DNA of 64,000 nt from Anaerolineales bacterium (lineage in GTDB: Bacteria; Chloroflexota; Anaerolineae; Anaerolineales; UBA11579). How positions within the stretch are numbered: the stretch's first letter is position 1; each line of letters starts with the position of its first letter. The stretch is from NCBI GenBank assembly GCA_025808555.1, contig CP075526.1, positions 1,008,712-1,072,711 of the forward strand. The letters are read 5' to 3'. The translations under genes and the position numbers were made by a program. Below are positions 1 through 7,598 of the stretch, piece after piece. Under the pieces are notes generated by a model that was not told where the DNA came from, made no database searches, and saw only the letters and a list, made by a program, of their open reading frames with translations.

Positions 1-2
1 AC

Positions 3-1394
3 GAGATCGTCTTCGGCCTGGAGAACCTGGGCCAGGACCCCCGAACAATGGAAGCGCGCATCCAGCAAGTGCTCACCGATGTGGGCGTGCTGGCGTTGCG
101 CGACCGCCCCGTCTCGGCCCTCTCCGGGGGCGAAAAGCAGCGCGTGGCCCTGGCCTCGCTGCTGGCGATGCAGCCGGAGATCCTGGTCTTCGACGAGCCC
201 ACCGCCAACCTCGACTCGATGGGCACCCAGCAGGTCTTTGCCCTGCTGGCCGAACTCAAATCACGCAGCAAGCATACGCTGGTGTTGATTGAGCACAAGC
301 TCGATGAGCTGATGCACTTGATTGACCGCGTGGTAGTGCTGAATCCACAAGGCGGCATCCTGGCCGACGGCCCACCGCGCTTGGTCTTTGACGAATACGG
401 CCCGGCTTTGCAGGAAATGGGCGTATGGATGCCGCAAGTGGCCGTGCTGGCGCACGAGCTGCGCCGCCGCGGGCGGGAGCTACCCCTGTTCCCGATCACA
501 CTGGGAGAAGCGGTGCGCGCTTTCCGAGGCTGGGTAGCGGGCTCGGTGGCGGCTGCGCCGCAGCCGGCGCAAAGCCGCAGCCCGGCCGCGCCGGCGCTCG
601 AGGTCAAAAACCTCACCTTTGCCTACGGCCATCTCGAAGCCCTGCATGATGTTTCGGTAAAGGTCAACCAGGGCGATTTTCTGGCCATCGTCGGCGCCAA
701 TGGCGCCGGCAAGACCACCCTGGCCAAGCACCTGATGGGCATCCTGCGCCCGCCGGTGGGCAGCATTGGCCTACACGGCGAAGAATTCACCAGCATTCCC
801 GCCAAGCAGCTTGCCCGGCGGATTGGCTACGTCTTCCAAAACCCTGAGCACCAGTTCGTCACCGAAACCGTCTGGGATGAAGTGGCGTATGGTTTGCGCG
901 TCATGCACGAGCCCGAAGATGTCATCGCCCACAAGACCCAGGAGCTACTCGAGACCTTTGGCTTGTGGCGTTACGCCAAGGCCAATCCCTTCACCCTGAG
1001 CTACGGCGAGAAACGCCGCCTCAGTGTGGCCAGCATGCTGGCCCTGGGGCAGGACGTACTGATCCTGGACGAGCCCACCTTCGGGCAGGATGAACGCAAC
1101 GCTACCGCTCTGCTCAAGATCCTGCGCGGGCTCAACCAGCAGGGCAAGACCGTCATCGTCATCACGCATGATATGCGCCTGGTGCTGGAGAACGCCAACC
1201 GCGTCGTGGCGATGAGCGCCGGCAAAGTACTGTTTGACGGCACCCCGGCTGAGCTGGCCGGCTTGCCGCAGCTGCTCTCTGAAGCGCGCCTGACCCTGCC
1301 GCCGCTGGCGCGGCTTTCCGCCCTGCTGGCCACCGAGCACCCGCACCTGCGCAGCGTGCTCACCATGGCCGACTACATCGCGCTGAGCCAATAG
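3..1394 (+). CDS. ECF transporter ATP-binding protein, two ATPase domains (5' end outside window)
   Basis: Energy-coupling ATPase of an ECF-type vitamin/metal/cofactor importer; it hydrolyses ATP at the inner face of the membrane. The open frame runs in from the left edge (EIVFGLENLG before the first ATG at 48), so this is a partial gene. The first domain shows its signature LSGGEKQR and Walker B ILVFDEPT. The second has Walker A GANGAGKTT (about 693-719), signature LSYGEKRR and Walker B VLILDEPTF. Two ABC domains in one chain is the fused EcfA form. The stop lies one base before ecfT, so the two are co-transcribed. The substrate-binding S component is not visible and may lie upstream. Family certain; substrate unknown. 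Confidence 0.93.
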   Translation, partial: EIVFGLENLGQDPRTMEARIQQVLTDVGVLALRDRPVSALSGGEKQRVALASLLAMQPEILVFDEPTANLDSMGTQQVFALLAELKSRSKHTLVLIEHKLDELMHLIDRVVVLNPQGGILADGPPRLVFDEYGPALQEMGVWMPQVAVLAHELRRRGRELPLFPITLGEAVRAFRGWVAGSVAAAPQPAQSRSPAAPALEVKNLTFAYGHLEALHDVSVKVNQGDFLAIVGANGAGKTTLAKHLMGILRPPVGSIGLHGEEFTSIPAKQLARRIGYVFQNPEHQFVTETVWDEVAYGLRVMHEPEDVIAHKTQELLETFGLWRYAKANPFTLSYGEKRRLSVASMLALGQDVLILDEPTFGQDERNATALLKILRGLNQQGKTVIVITHDMRLVLENANRVVAMSAGKVLFDGTPAELAGLPQLLSEARLTLPPLARLSALLATEHPHLRSVLTMADYIALSQ

Positions 1395-1395
1395 C

Positions 1396-2214
1396 ATGCA
1401 GACCCTATACCAGCCCCATGATTCATTTCTGCACCGGCTCAACCCGCTCAGCAAGCTGCTGGTTGCCATCCCGCAAATGGCGTTGATGCTGCTCGCCAGC
1501 GAGCCATGGACTCCACTGGCCTTCGCCGTTCTGGTGAGCTTGACCCTGCTCACGCTTGGCCGCGTCCCGCTGGGCCGTTTCCTGCGCCTGCTTGGCCCAC
1601 TTATGATGATCGTTTTGCTCTTCACGGCCTTGTACCCATTCCTAGTGCGCCAAAGCCTGGTGGCGGATACACCTCTGCTGTTTGCCCTGGGGCCGATCAA
1701 GCTGTATCAAGGTGGCTTGTACATCGCGCTGGTGACGGGGCTGCGCATCCTGGGCCTGCTCATCAGCTCGCTGCCTTTCTCGCTCACCACCGATTCGGCT
1801 GATTTTGTACGTGCGCTGGTGCAGCAGGCCCGCCTGCCGTACCGGATCGGCTACAGCACTCTGGCCGCTTTCCGCTTCATCCCCATGCTGCAAAGCGAGA
1901 TGTCCGTCGTGCAGGCCGCCCACCGCGTGCGCGGCGTGGACAGCCAGCCCGGCTGGCGCGGCCGACTGGAGCAGCTGCGCCGCTCCGCCGTGCCGCTGCT
2001 CACCACCGCCATCCGCCAAGCCGAGCGCACCGCCCTGGCCATGGATGCGCGCGCCTTCGGCGCCCACAGCCAGCGCACCTTCTTCCGCCGCATGCACTTT
2101 AGCGGCTGGGATTGGATGTACCTGCTGGGATACTGGGGGTTGAGCGCCGTGATCCTGCTCGGTCTGCGCTCGCTTGGCCTGTTGGGGCCGCTGCATGTGC
2201 TGCAGATTCTGTAG
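1396..2214 (+). CDS. ECF transporter transmembrane protein EcfT
   Basis: 272-residue membrane subunit that couples the ATPases to the S component. It has several hydrophobic segments (about residues 20-75, 95-125 and 235-265). The cytoplasmic part has the Ala-Arg coupling motifs typical of the CbiQ/EcfT family (AHRVRGVD near 175 and AMDARAFGAH near 215). It starts with ATG one base after the ATPase stop. A HutX-like gene follows 44 bp downstream, which hints at haem or another porphyrin-related cargo, but that is inference from position only. Confidence 0.92.
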   Translation: MQTLYQPHDSFLHRLNPLSKLLVAIPQMALMLLASEPWTPLAFAVLVSLTLLTLGRVPLGRFLRLLGPLMMIVLLFTALYPFLVRQSLVADTPLLFALGPIKLYQGGLYIALVTGLRILGLLISSLPFSLTTDSADFVRALVQQARLPYRIGYSTLAAFRFIPMLQSEMSVVQAAHRVRGVDSQPGWRGRLEQLRRSAVPLLTTAIRQAERTALAMDARAFGAHSQRTFFRRMHFSGWDWMYLLGYWGLSAVILLGLRSLGLLGPLHVLQIL

Positions 2215-2220
2215 CCCATG

Positions 2221-2237
2221 ATGTAGAATTGCTACAT
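2221..2237. promoter_or_regulatory. Perfect dyad ATGTAG-N5-CTACAT upstream of hutX-like gene
   Basis: Six-base perfect inverted repeat with a 5-base spacer, 22 bp before the HutX-like start. It overlaps a possible -10 hexamer TAGAAT (2224-2229) and precedes the Shine-Dalgarno AAAGGA (2244-2249). A dyad overlapping a -10 is a typical repressor site. The regulator is unknown. It is too short and lacks the T-run needed for a terminator. Confidence 0.4.
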
Positions 2238-2258
2238 TCGCCTAAAGGATATATAGAG

Positions 2259-2804
2259 ATGGTATTGGAAAACAGCCTGCCGAAGTTAGACGGACTTAAC
2301 CAGATTGAACGCGCCGAGGCCATTCGTAAGGCCTACGACAGTGATCGCAAGCAGATGGTGCTGGTGCTGGCCCGCCAGCTCGGCGTTGCCGAGCTGGAAG
2401 TGGTGCGCGCCATGCCCGCCGAGTTGGCGATCGAGCTTGACGCCCAGCAGTGGGAAGCCATCATCCGCTCCTTTGAAGCCTTGGGGGATGTTCATGTGGT
2501 TGTCTCCAATGGCGGAGCCACGCTGGAAGCCGTTGGTAGTTTCGGCAAGTTCAGCAGCGCCCATGGCTTCTTCAACGTGCAGACCCCCTCGCTGGATATG
2601 CATATTCGCATTGCCGGCCTGGCCAGCATTTTCGCCGTCACCAAGCCCAGCCACACCGACGGCAAGGATGCACTGAGCGTTCAGTTCTTTGACCCGCAGG
2701 GCAACGCTGCCTTCAAGGTCTTCCTGACCTTTGGCGGCAAAGACCCTTCGCCTGAGCGCCTGGCTCAGTATGCTGACATCATTCAGCGCTTCAAAGTCGA
2801 ATAA
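2259..2804 (+). CDS. ChuX/HutX-like haem utilisation protein
   Basis: 181-residue cytosolic protein matching the ChuX/HutX family, intracellular haem carriers or degraders. The recognisable stretch is HGFFNVQTPSLDMHIR...IFAVTKP...SVQFFDPQGNAAFKVFLTFG, which parallels the family core (HGFFN...HI-R...FF...G-A-FKVF). The N-terminus contains a small helical region. The ATG at 2259 is chosen because AAAGGA lies 9 nt upstream; the frame is open further up into ecfT but with no better start. It sits directly behind ecfAT on the same strand, perhaps with its own promoter at the dyad 2221-2237. Haem binding is inferred from family only. Confidence 0.82.
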   Translation: MVLENSLPKLDGLNQIERAEAIRKAYDSDRKQMVLVLARQLGVAELEVVRAMPAELAIELDAQQWEAIIRSFEALGDVHVVVSNGGATLEAVGSFGKFSSAHGFFNVQTPSLDMHIRIAGLASIFAVTKPSHTDGKDALSVQFFDPQGNAAFKVFLTFGGKDPSPERLAQYADIIQRFKVE

Positions 2805-2832
2805 TTTTCAGAGATTCGGAAGAAACAAGAAA

Positions 2833-3762
2833 CTAGGCGCCCTTAAAACGGGCGTCTTCTTTTAGGGTTTGTTTCAAACCCTTTTCGAGCGGCATGCGGG
2901 CGGTGAAGCCCAACAGCTTCGAGGCCAGTTGCGTATCCGCGCACATGCGTGAGACGCCGGTGGCATTGTGCGGCGTATACAGGATCTCGCCGTGGCGGCC
3001 GGTGATCTCCAGGATCATCTCGGCCAGGTCACGCATGCGAGTTTCCTGCCCACTGCCCACATTGATCACGCGCTGGTCCACGCCGGGGGCGGTGGCGGCC
3101 GCCACCAGGGCCCGCACCACATCGCTCACATGGATGAAATCGCGCGTTTGGTTGCCGTCGCCATGCACCACTAGCGAGCCGCCGCGCACCGCCTGCCGTA
3201 GCCAGTTGGCCACCACCGGTGGGTGCGAGGGCGGCAGGTGCTGCCCCGGCCCATACGCATTGAAGATGCGCAAGCACACCGTCTCGATGCCCCACAGAGC
3301 GCCGATGGTGCGCACATAGTATTCAGCGGCCAGCTTGGAGACCGCGTACGGCGAATGCGGGAAGGGCGAAGCTTCCTCGCGCAGCGGCTGCTCCTGCTGG
3401 TCGCCGTACACCGCGCCGGAGGAGGCGAACACCACCCGGCGCACGCCCACATCCCGCATGGCTTCCATCAGGCTGACGGTGCCGCCCACATTGGCGTCCG
3501 TGTATTCGCGCGGGTACAGCAGCGATTCGGCCACCAGCACCCGCGCCGCCAGGTGATACACGCAGTCAATATCCTGCAACAGGGTCCACAGCTTGGGGCG
3601 GTCGTTCACATCGCCGCGCGTGAAGTGCACATCATCAAAAAGCACTTGCGGCTCGCCGCTGGAGAGGTTGTCAATACCCCTGACCAGGTGACCCTCACGC
3701 GAGAGTTGGTTCGCGAGGGCCGAGCCCAGGAAACCGGCCGCGCCGGTGATAAGAAAATTCAT
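2833..3762 (-). CDS. NAD-dependent epimerase/dehydratase (extended SDR)
   Basis: 309-residue nucleotide-sugar epimerase or dehydratase of the extended SDR family, UDP-glucose 4-epimerase type. It has the Rossmann motif TGAAGFLGS at residues 7-15 and the active-site YxxxK in SPYAVSKLAAEYY. The C-terminal substrate lobe has the usual GPGQ and FIHVSDVV motifs. The ATG at 3762 lies 8 nt from TATAAT (3771-3776 on the complementary strand), so the mRNA probably has almost no leader. It stands alone and divergent from the lipoprotein gene at 3841. The exact sugar cannot be read from sequence. Confidence 0.88.
   Translation of the reverse strand: MNFLITGAAGFLGSALANQLSREGHLVRGIDNLSSGEPQVLFDDVHFTRGDVNDRPKLWTLLQDIDCVYHLAARVLVAESLLYPREYTDANVGGTVSLMEAMRDVGVRRVVFASSGAVYGDQQEQPLREEASPFPHSPYAVSKLAAEYYVRTIGALWGIETVCLRIFNAYGPGQHLPPSHPPVVANWLRQAVRGGSLVVHGDGNQTRDFIHVSDVVRALVAAATAPGVDQRVINVGSGQETRMRDLAEMILEITGRHGEILYTPHNATGVSRMCADTQLASKLLGFTARMPLEKGLKQTLKEDARFKGA
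2836..2863 (+). terminator. Likely terminator of the ecf-hutX unit
   Basis: Seven-bp stem 2836-2842 with 2850-2856 (one G-U pair), 7-base loop, followed by TTCTTTT on the plus strand. It lies inside the last codons of the convergent epimerase gene. Moderate strength. Confidence 0.45.
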
Positions 3763-3840
3763 GGCTTGGCATTATAGCCAACAACCTTGCGCTAAACCGA
3801 CCCTCATCTGTACCCCTGCAAAGGGCAGTATCATGCCCAA

Positions 3841-5076
3841 ATGCGCCGCATACTGGCATGCCTGCTGCTTCTGGCGGGCTGTTCCACCATTCTCAGCACA
3901 TCCAGCATTGTCCTTTCGGATGAGACCGAGCAGGTGCGTGCCTTCACGCGGGCCGTAGAGTTCGATTATGTCAGCTGGACCCTGGATGCAGCGGTCCTCA
4001 AGCTGCAGCAAGCCGCACTTGGCGCCCACCAATACCTGCCGGAGGATGCGCAAACGCAGCTGGTGCGTGATCTTATGGCTCTGGTGGCGCAGATCCAGAT
4101 CCAGGAAGCCATGCTCAACCAACTGCACGCCGACCCCGGCAATGTGACGGCCCAAATGGAGGAGACGGGCGCGTTCCTGGATACGCTGTACGCCCAGCGC
4201 GCCGAGCAAGCACCGCTGGCCGAGAGCATCCTGCAAGCCCAGCTCACTCAAACGCTGGCCCAGCAAGGCTTCACCACCGGTGGCCAGCCCATTCCGCCGC
4301 TGCTGTACCACAGCACGCCGCTGCCTTGGGCGCTAGTGGTTTCGCGGCGCGACAGCATTGGCCAACAGGCCAACATCTCGCTCGAAACCGAGCTGACCCT
4401 TGAGCAGCACATTGAGATCGAAGACGCGGTTGCCAATGCGCTCGACGTTTCTACCCTGGTGGTGCCGGTGGGCGGCATCGGCACCTATCCCACCATGGTG
4501 GCCCAAACCAGCTCGCTCAACTGGCTCAGCGAGGTCATCGCCCACGAATGGCTGCACAACTATCTGGCCTGGCATCCGCTGGGGCTCAACTACAGCGCCT
4601 CGCAAGACCTGACCACGATGAACGAAACCACCGCCAACCTCTTTGGCAAGGAGATCGGCGCGTCGGTCATCGCCCACTACTATCCGGAGTACGCACCACC
4701 ACCCGGCCCCAGCCGCGTCCCGCCGCGGGCGGACGACCCGCCAGCGTTTGATTTTCGCGAGCAAATGCACATCACTCGCCTGCAAGTGGATGCCTTGCTG
4801 GCCGAAGGCAAGGTTGACGATGCCGAAGCTTACATGGAAGCGCGCCGCCTGGTGTTCTGGGAGAACGGCTTCGCCATCCGCAAGCTCAACCAGGCCTACT
4901 TTGCCTTCTACGGCAGCTATGCCGACACGCCCACCGGCCCGGCCGGCGAAGACCCGGTGGGCGCGGCGGTGCGCGAACTGCGCCGCATCAGCCCCAGCCT
5001 GACCGTATTTGTCCAGCGCATGCAGAGCCTGACCTCATTTGAAGAGCTGCAAGCCCTGCTCGCCAGCCTGCAATAG
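3841..5076 (+). CDS. Putative lipoprotein with HExxH metallopeptidase-like motif
   Basis: 411-residue protein of no family I recognise. The N-terminus is a lipoprotein signal: a short hydrophobic run ending LLLLAGC with the lipid Cys at residue 14. A helical central part follows (residues 50-150). HEWLH at 235-239 lies in a hydrophobic context (SEVIAHEWLHNYLAWH), with NETTAN and Glu262 about 23 residues on, as expected for a gluzincin third ligand. The C-terminal half is charged and helical. The ATG follows TATCAT by 6 nt, so the transcript may be leaderless. It is likely an extracytoplasmic zinc protease; activity is inferred from the motif alone. Confidence 0.8.
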   Translation: MRRILACLLLLAGCSTILSTSSIVLSDETEQVRAFTRAVEFDYVSWTLDAAVLKLQQAALGAHQYLPEDAQTQLVRDLMALVAQIQIQEAMLNQLHADPGNVTAQMEETGAFLDTLYAQRAEQAPLAESILQAQLTQTLAQQGFTTGGQPIPPLLYHSTPLPWALVVSRRDSIGQQANISLETELTLEQHIEIEDAVANALDVSTLVVPVGGIGTYPTMVAQTSSLNWLSEVIAHEWLHNYLAWHPLGLNYSASQDLTTMNETTANLFGKEIGASVIAHYYPEYAPPPGPSRVPPRADDPPAFDFREQMHITRLQVDALLAEGKVDDAEAYMEARRLVFWENGFAIRKLNQAYFAFYGSYADTPTGPAGEDPVGAAVRELRRISPSLTVFVQRMQSLTSFEELQALLASLQ

Positions 5077-5097
5077 CGCCGCTGGTAGAATCCGCCC

Positions 5098-6351
5098 ATG
5101 CGTTCACATCTAATCATCGTCACTGTTGCTTTGGCCCTGCTGCTGGCCGCCTGCGGCGGCGCACCTGCCGCCACGTCCGCCGCGCAGACCACCCAACCGG
5201 CCGCGGCCCAAGCCCCCAGCAGCTACCCGGCCATGCAGTGCACCTCCATCAGCGCCCCGCGGGATGTGACCTACTTCAACCGCATGCCCTTCGCGCCGAT
5301 CAGCGCCAGCGATTGGGCACGCGGCCCGGCTGGCGCCCCCATTACGTTGTTGATCTACAGCGATTTCCAGTGCCCCACCTGCGCGGCATTTGCCGAAACA
5401 CTGACCCGCCTGCAGACCCAATACCCTGAAGACATTCGCCTGGTCTACCGCCACTACCCGCTCATTGGCACGCCACAGCAGCCGCTGAACGACAAAGCCG
5501 CTCAAGCCGTGATCGCCGCCGAGGCGGCCGGGCAGCAAGGCATGTTCTGGGAAATGTATGACCTGCTCTACGGCTGGCAGGCTGACTGGGCAAACCTGGA
5601 TGCAGATGGGTTCAATGACTGGCTGATGGAGCAGGCGACCCTGCTGAGCCTGGATACGGCCACCTTTGCCGATGCCCTCGAGAGCGAAGAGCTGGCCGCC
5701 CTGGCCCAGGCCGCCTGGGATGAGGGCCAGGCCCAGAACCTGGGCACACCGCCCTTCGTCATCACCAATGAAGGCCCGCATGGCGGCCCGATCGACTTTG
5801 ACAGCCTGGACATTATCCTGCGTCTCAAGCTGCTGGCCGAACGCCAGTTCAACCGCTGCCCTGACATGCAGCTGGAGCCCGGGGTCAGCTACACCGCCAC
5901 CATCGCCACGGAACGCGGCAACATCGTGGTCGAACTCTTCCCCGAAGTTGCGCCGTTCGCGGTGAACAGTTTCGTCTTCCTGGCCCAGCAGGGCTGGTTT
6001 GAAGACACCAGCTTCCACCGCGTGCTGCCGGGCTTCGTAGCCCAGGCGGGCGACCCCAGCGGCACTGGCTACGGTGGCCCCGGCTACGCCTTCGCCATCG
6101 AGACCAGTCCTAGCCTGCTATTCGACCGCGCCGGCCTGTTGGCCATGGCCAACGCCGGGCCAACCTCCAACGGCAGCCAGTTCTTCATTACCTACGGCCC
6201 CGCGCAGCACCTGAACGGCGGTTACAGCATCTTCGGCCAGGTAATCCAGGGCCAGAACGTGGTTGAAGCGCTTTCGCCGCGTGACCCCTCGCAGGCTCTC
6301 GGTCTGCCGCCCGGAGACCAGATCCTCAACATCACCATTGAGGAGAATTGA
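5098..6351 (+). CDS. DsbA-like thioredoxin fused to cyclophilin peptidyl-prolyl isomerase, lipoprotein
   Basis: 417-residue two-domain folding factor predicted outside the membrane. The signal MRSHLIIVTVALALLLAAC gives the lipid Cys at residue 19, followed by an Ala/Thr/Pro-rich linker. Residues about 75-255 form a DsbA-like thioredoxin domain with CPTC at 92-95. Residues about 263-415 form a cyclophilin (SFHRVLPGFVAQAGDP, ANAGPTSNGSQFFIT). One chain could therefore shuffle disulfides and isomerise prolines. TAGAAT ends 6 nt before the ATG, so a leaderless start is likely. The PrsW-like gene overlaps its stop, suggesting an envelope protein quality operon. Confidence 0.9.
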   Translation: MRSHLIIVTVALALLLAACGGAPAATSAAQTTQPAAAQAPSSYPAMQCTSISAPRDVTYFNRMPFAPISASDWARGPAGAPITLLIYSDFQCPTCAAFAETLTRLQTQYPEDIRLVYRHYPLIGTPQQPLNDKAAQAVIAAEAAGQQGMFWEMYDLLYGWQADWANLDADGFNDWLMEQATLLSLDTATFADALESEELAALAQAAWDEGQAQNLGTPPFVITNEGPHGGPIDFDSLDIILRLKLLAERQFNRCPDMQLEPGVSYTATIATERGNIVVELFPEVAPFAVNSFVFLAQQGWFEDTSFHRVLPGFVAQAGDPSGTGYGGPGYAFAIETSPSLLFDRAGLLAMANAGPTSNGSQFFITYGPAQHLNGGYSIFGQVIQGQNVVEALSPRDPSQALGLPPGDQILNITIEEN

Positions 6352-7550
6352 GCTCCCGCGTCGCCCGCCCCGCAAAAACTGGATTCAACTGGGTCTCCTG
6401 GCTGCAATTCCTCGGCAGCGGTTTTGGCGCGGCAGGCTTCCTGAGCATTGGCCTGAGCTCACTGGCCTATGTGGCGTTGCAGCCGCTGCTGCAGCCCGCT
6501 GAAGGCCCAGCCTGGGATCTGCTGCTCACCTCGGCTGCCGCGCTGTGGGCGGGTATCCTGCTGCTGCCCTCGGCCGCGCTCAGCCTGGCGCACCTGTTCA
6601 ACAAGCCTGTGCGGCGCTTCAAGCTGGACCCGCGTATGGCTGTCCTCGCGTTCGTCATCCTGCCTCTGGCGATCCTGGCAGGCAGCTGGCTGCTGGAGTC
6701 CGAGCTGCATATTGTGCTGCCGCCCGTGCACATCCTGGCCGCGTCCCTCTCCGTGGGGGCGCTGGTGTGGCTCTCACTGCATCGCCTGCAGCTGGGCGGC
6801 CCGCGCCTCACCTGGGGTGCATTAGCCAGCGGGCTTACCGCCGCACCCTTCATCGCCATCATCCTCGAGTTTCTCGTGGGCTTTGGCCTGCTCATCATCG
6901 GCGCTGTCTATGTACTCAGCACGCCTTCGCTAGCCAGCCAGCTACCTCACATTGAGGCGGCGATGTCAGGCATCCAAAGCGGGGAAGAGCTGCTGGTATT
7001 GCTGCACGACTTTTTCAACGATCCGTTCATCCTGGGCTTGCTGCTACTGGATCTTTCGCTCTTCACTCCTCTGATCGAGGAGCTGTTCAAACCGGTGGCG
7101 CTATGGATCCTGATCTGGCGCCGCCCCATCACCAACGCGCAAGGCTTTGCCATCGGCGTGCTGGGCGGGGCCGGCTTCGCCTTGATGGAGAATCTCTTCG
7201 CCGGCAGCACTCTCGATTGGGCCAGCACCACCACGGTGCGCCTGGGCGCCACGGCCTTTCACATCGCCACAGCCGGGCTGATGGGCTGGGCGATCGCCCG
7301 CGCCAAGAACGAGGCCAAAGTTCTGAATGTCTTCCTGGTCTATGGCTTCAACATCCTGCTGCACGGCCTGTGGAACGGCATCGTAGTGCTACAAAGCTTC
7401 ACGCCTGCGCTGCTCGCAGGGCGCGAAGTGACGGCCTGGCTTATTCTGCTTGGCATCGGTACGCTATGCGTCTATATCCTGATGCTGATGAACTACAAAC
7501 TACGCCCACCCCTCAACCCGCCTCCCAGGCGTTCAGTCAAAGCTGCATAA
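6348..7550 (+). CDS. PrsW family intramembrane metalloprotease-like protein
   Basis: 400-residue membrane protein with about nine hydrophobic segments. It carries the PrsW-family signature: LIEELFK with Glu244-Glu245, GFALMEN around residues 279-285, FHIATAG with His305, and LHGLWN with His339. Members cleave membrane substrates such as anti-sigma factors, or act as CPBP-like proteases. The start is a TTG overlapping the TGA of the preceding gene; an in-frame stop just upstream excludes an earlier start. AGGAG lies only 2 nt before it, so translational coupling is likely. It ends before a strong bidirectional terminator. Its substrate is unknown. Confidence 0.82.
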   Translation: MSSRVARPAKTGFNWVSWLQFLGSGFGAAGFLSIGLSSLAYVALQPLLQPAEGPAWDLLLTSAAALWAGILLLPSAALSLAHLFNKPVRRFKLDPRMAVLAFVILPLAILAGSWLLESELHIVLPPVHILAASLSVGALVWLSLHRLQLGGPRLTWGALASGLTAAPFIAIILEFLVGFGLLIIGAVYVLSTPSLASQLPHIEAAMSGIQSGEELLVLLHDFFNDPFILGLLLLDLSLFTPLIEELFKPVALWILIWRRPITNAQGFAIGVLGGAGFALMENLFAGSTLDWASTTTVRLGATAFHIATAGLMGWAIARAKNEAKVLNVFLVYGFNILLHGLWNGIVVLQSFTPALLAGREVTAWLILLGIGTLCVYILMLMNYKLRPPLNPPPRRSVKAA

Positions 7551-7551
7551 C

Positions 7552-7585
7552 AAAAAAGAGGGCTGCCAATGGCAGCCCTCTTTTT
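7552..7585. terminator. Bidirectional terminator
   Basis: Perfect 10-bp stem GAGGGCTGCC/GGCAGCCCTC with a 3-base loop, flanked by A6 and T5. It lies between convergent genes and can serve both strands. Confidence 0.9.
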
Positions 7586-7598
7586 ATGCACAGTTGCC

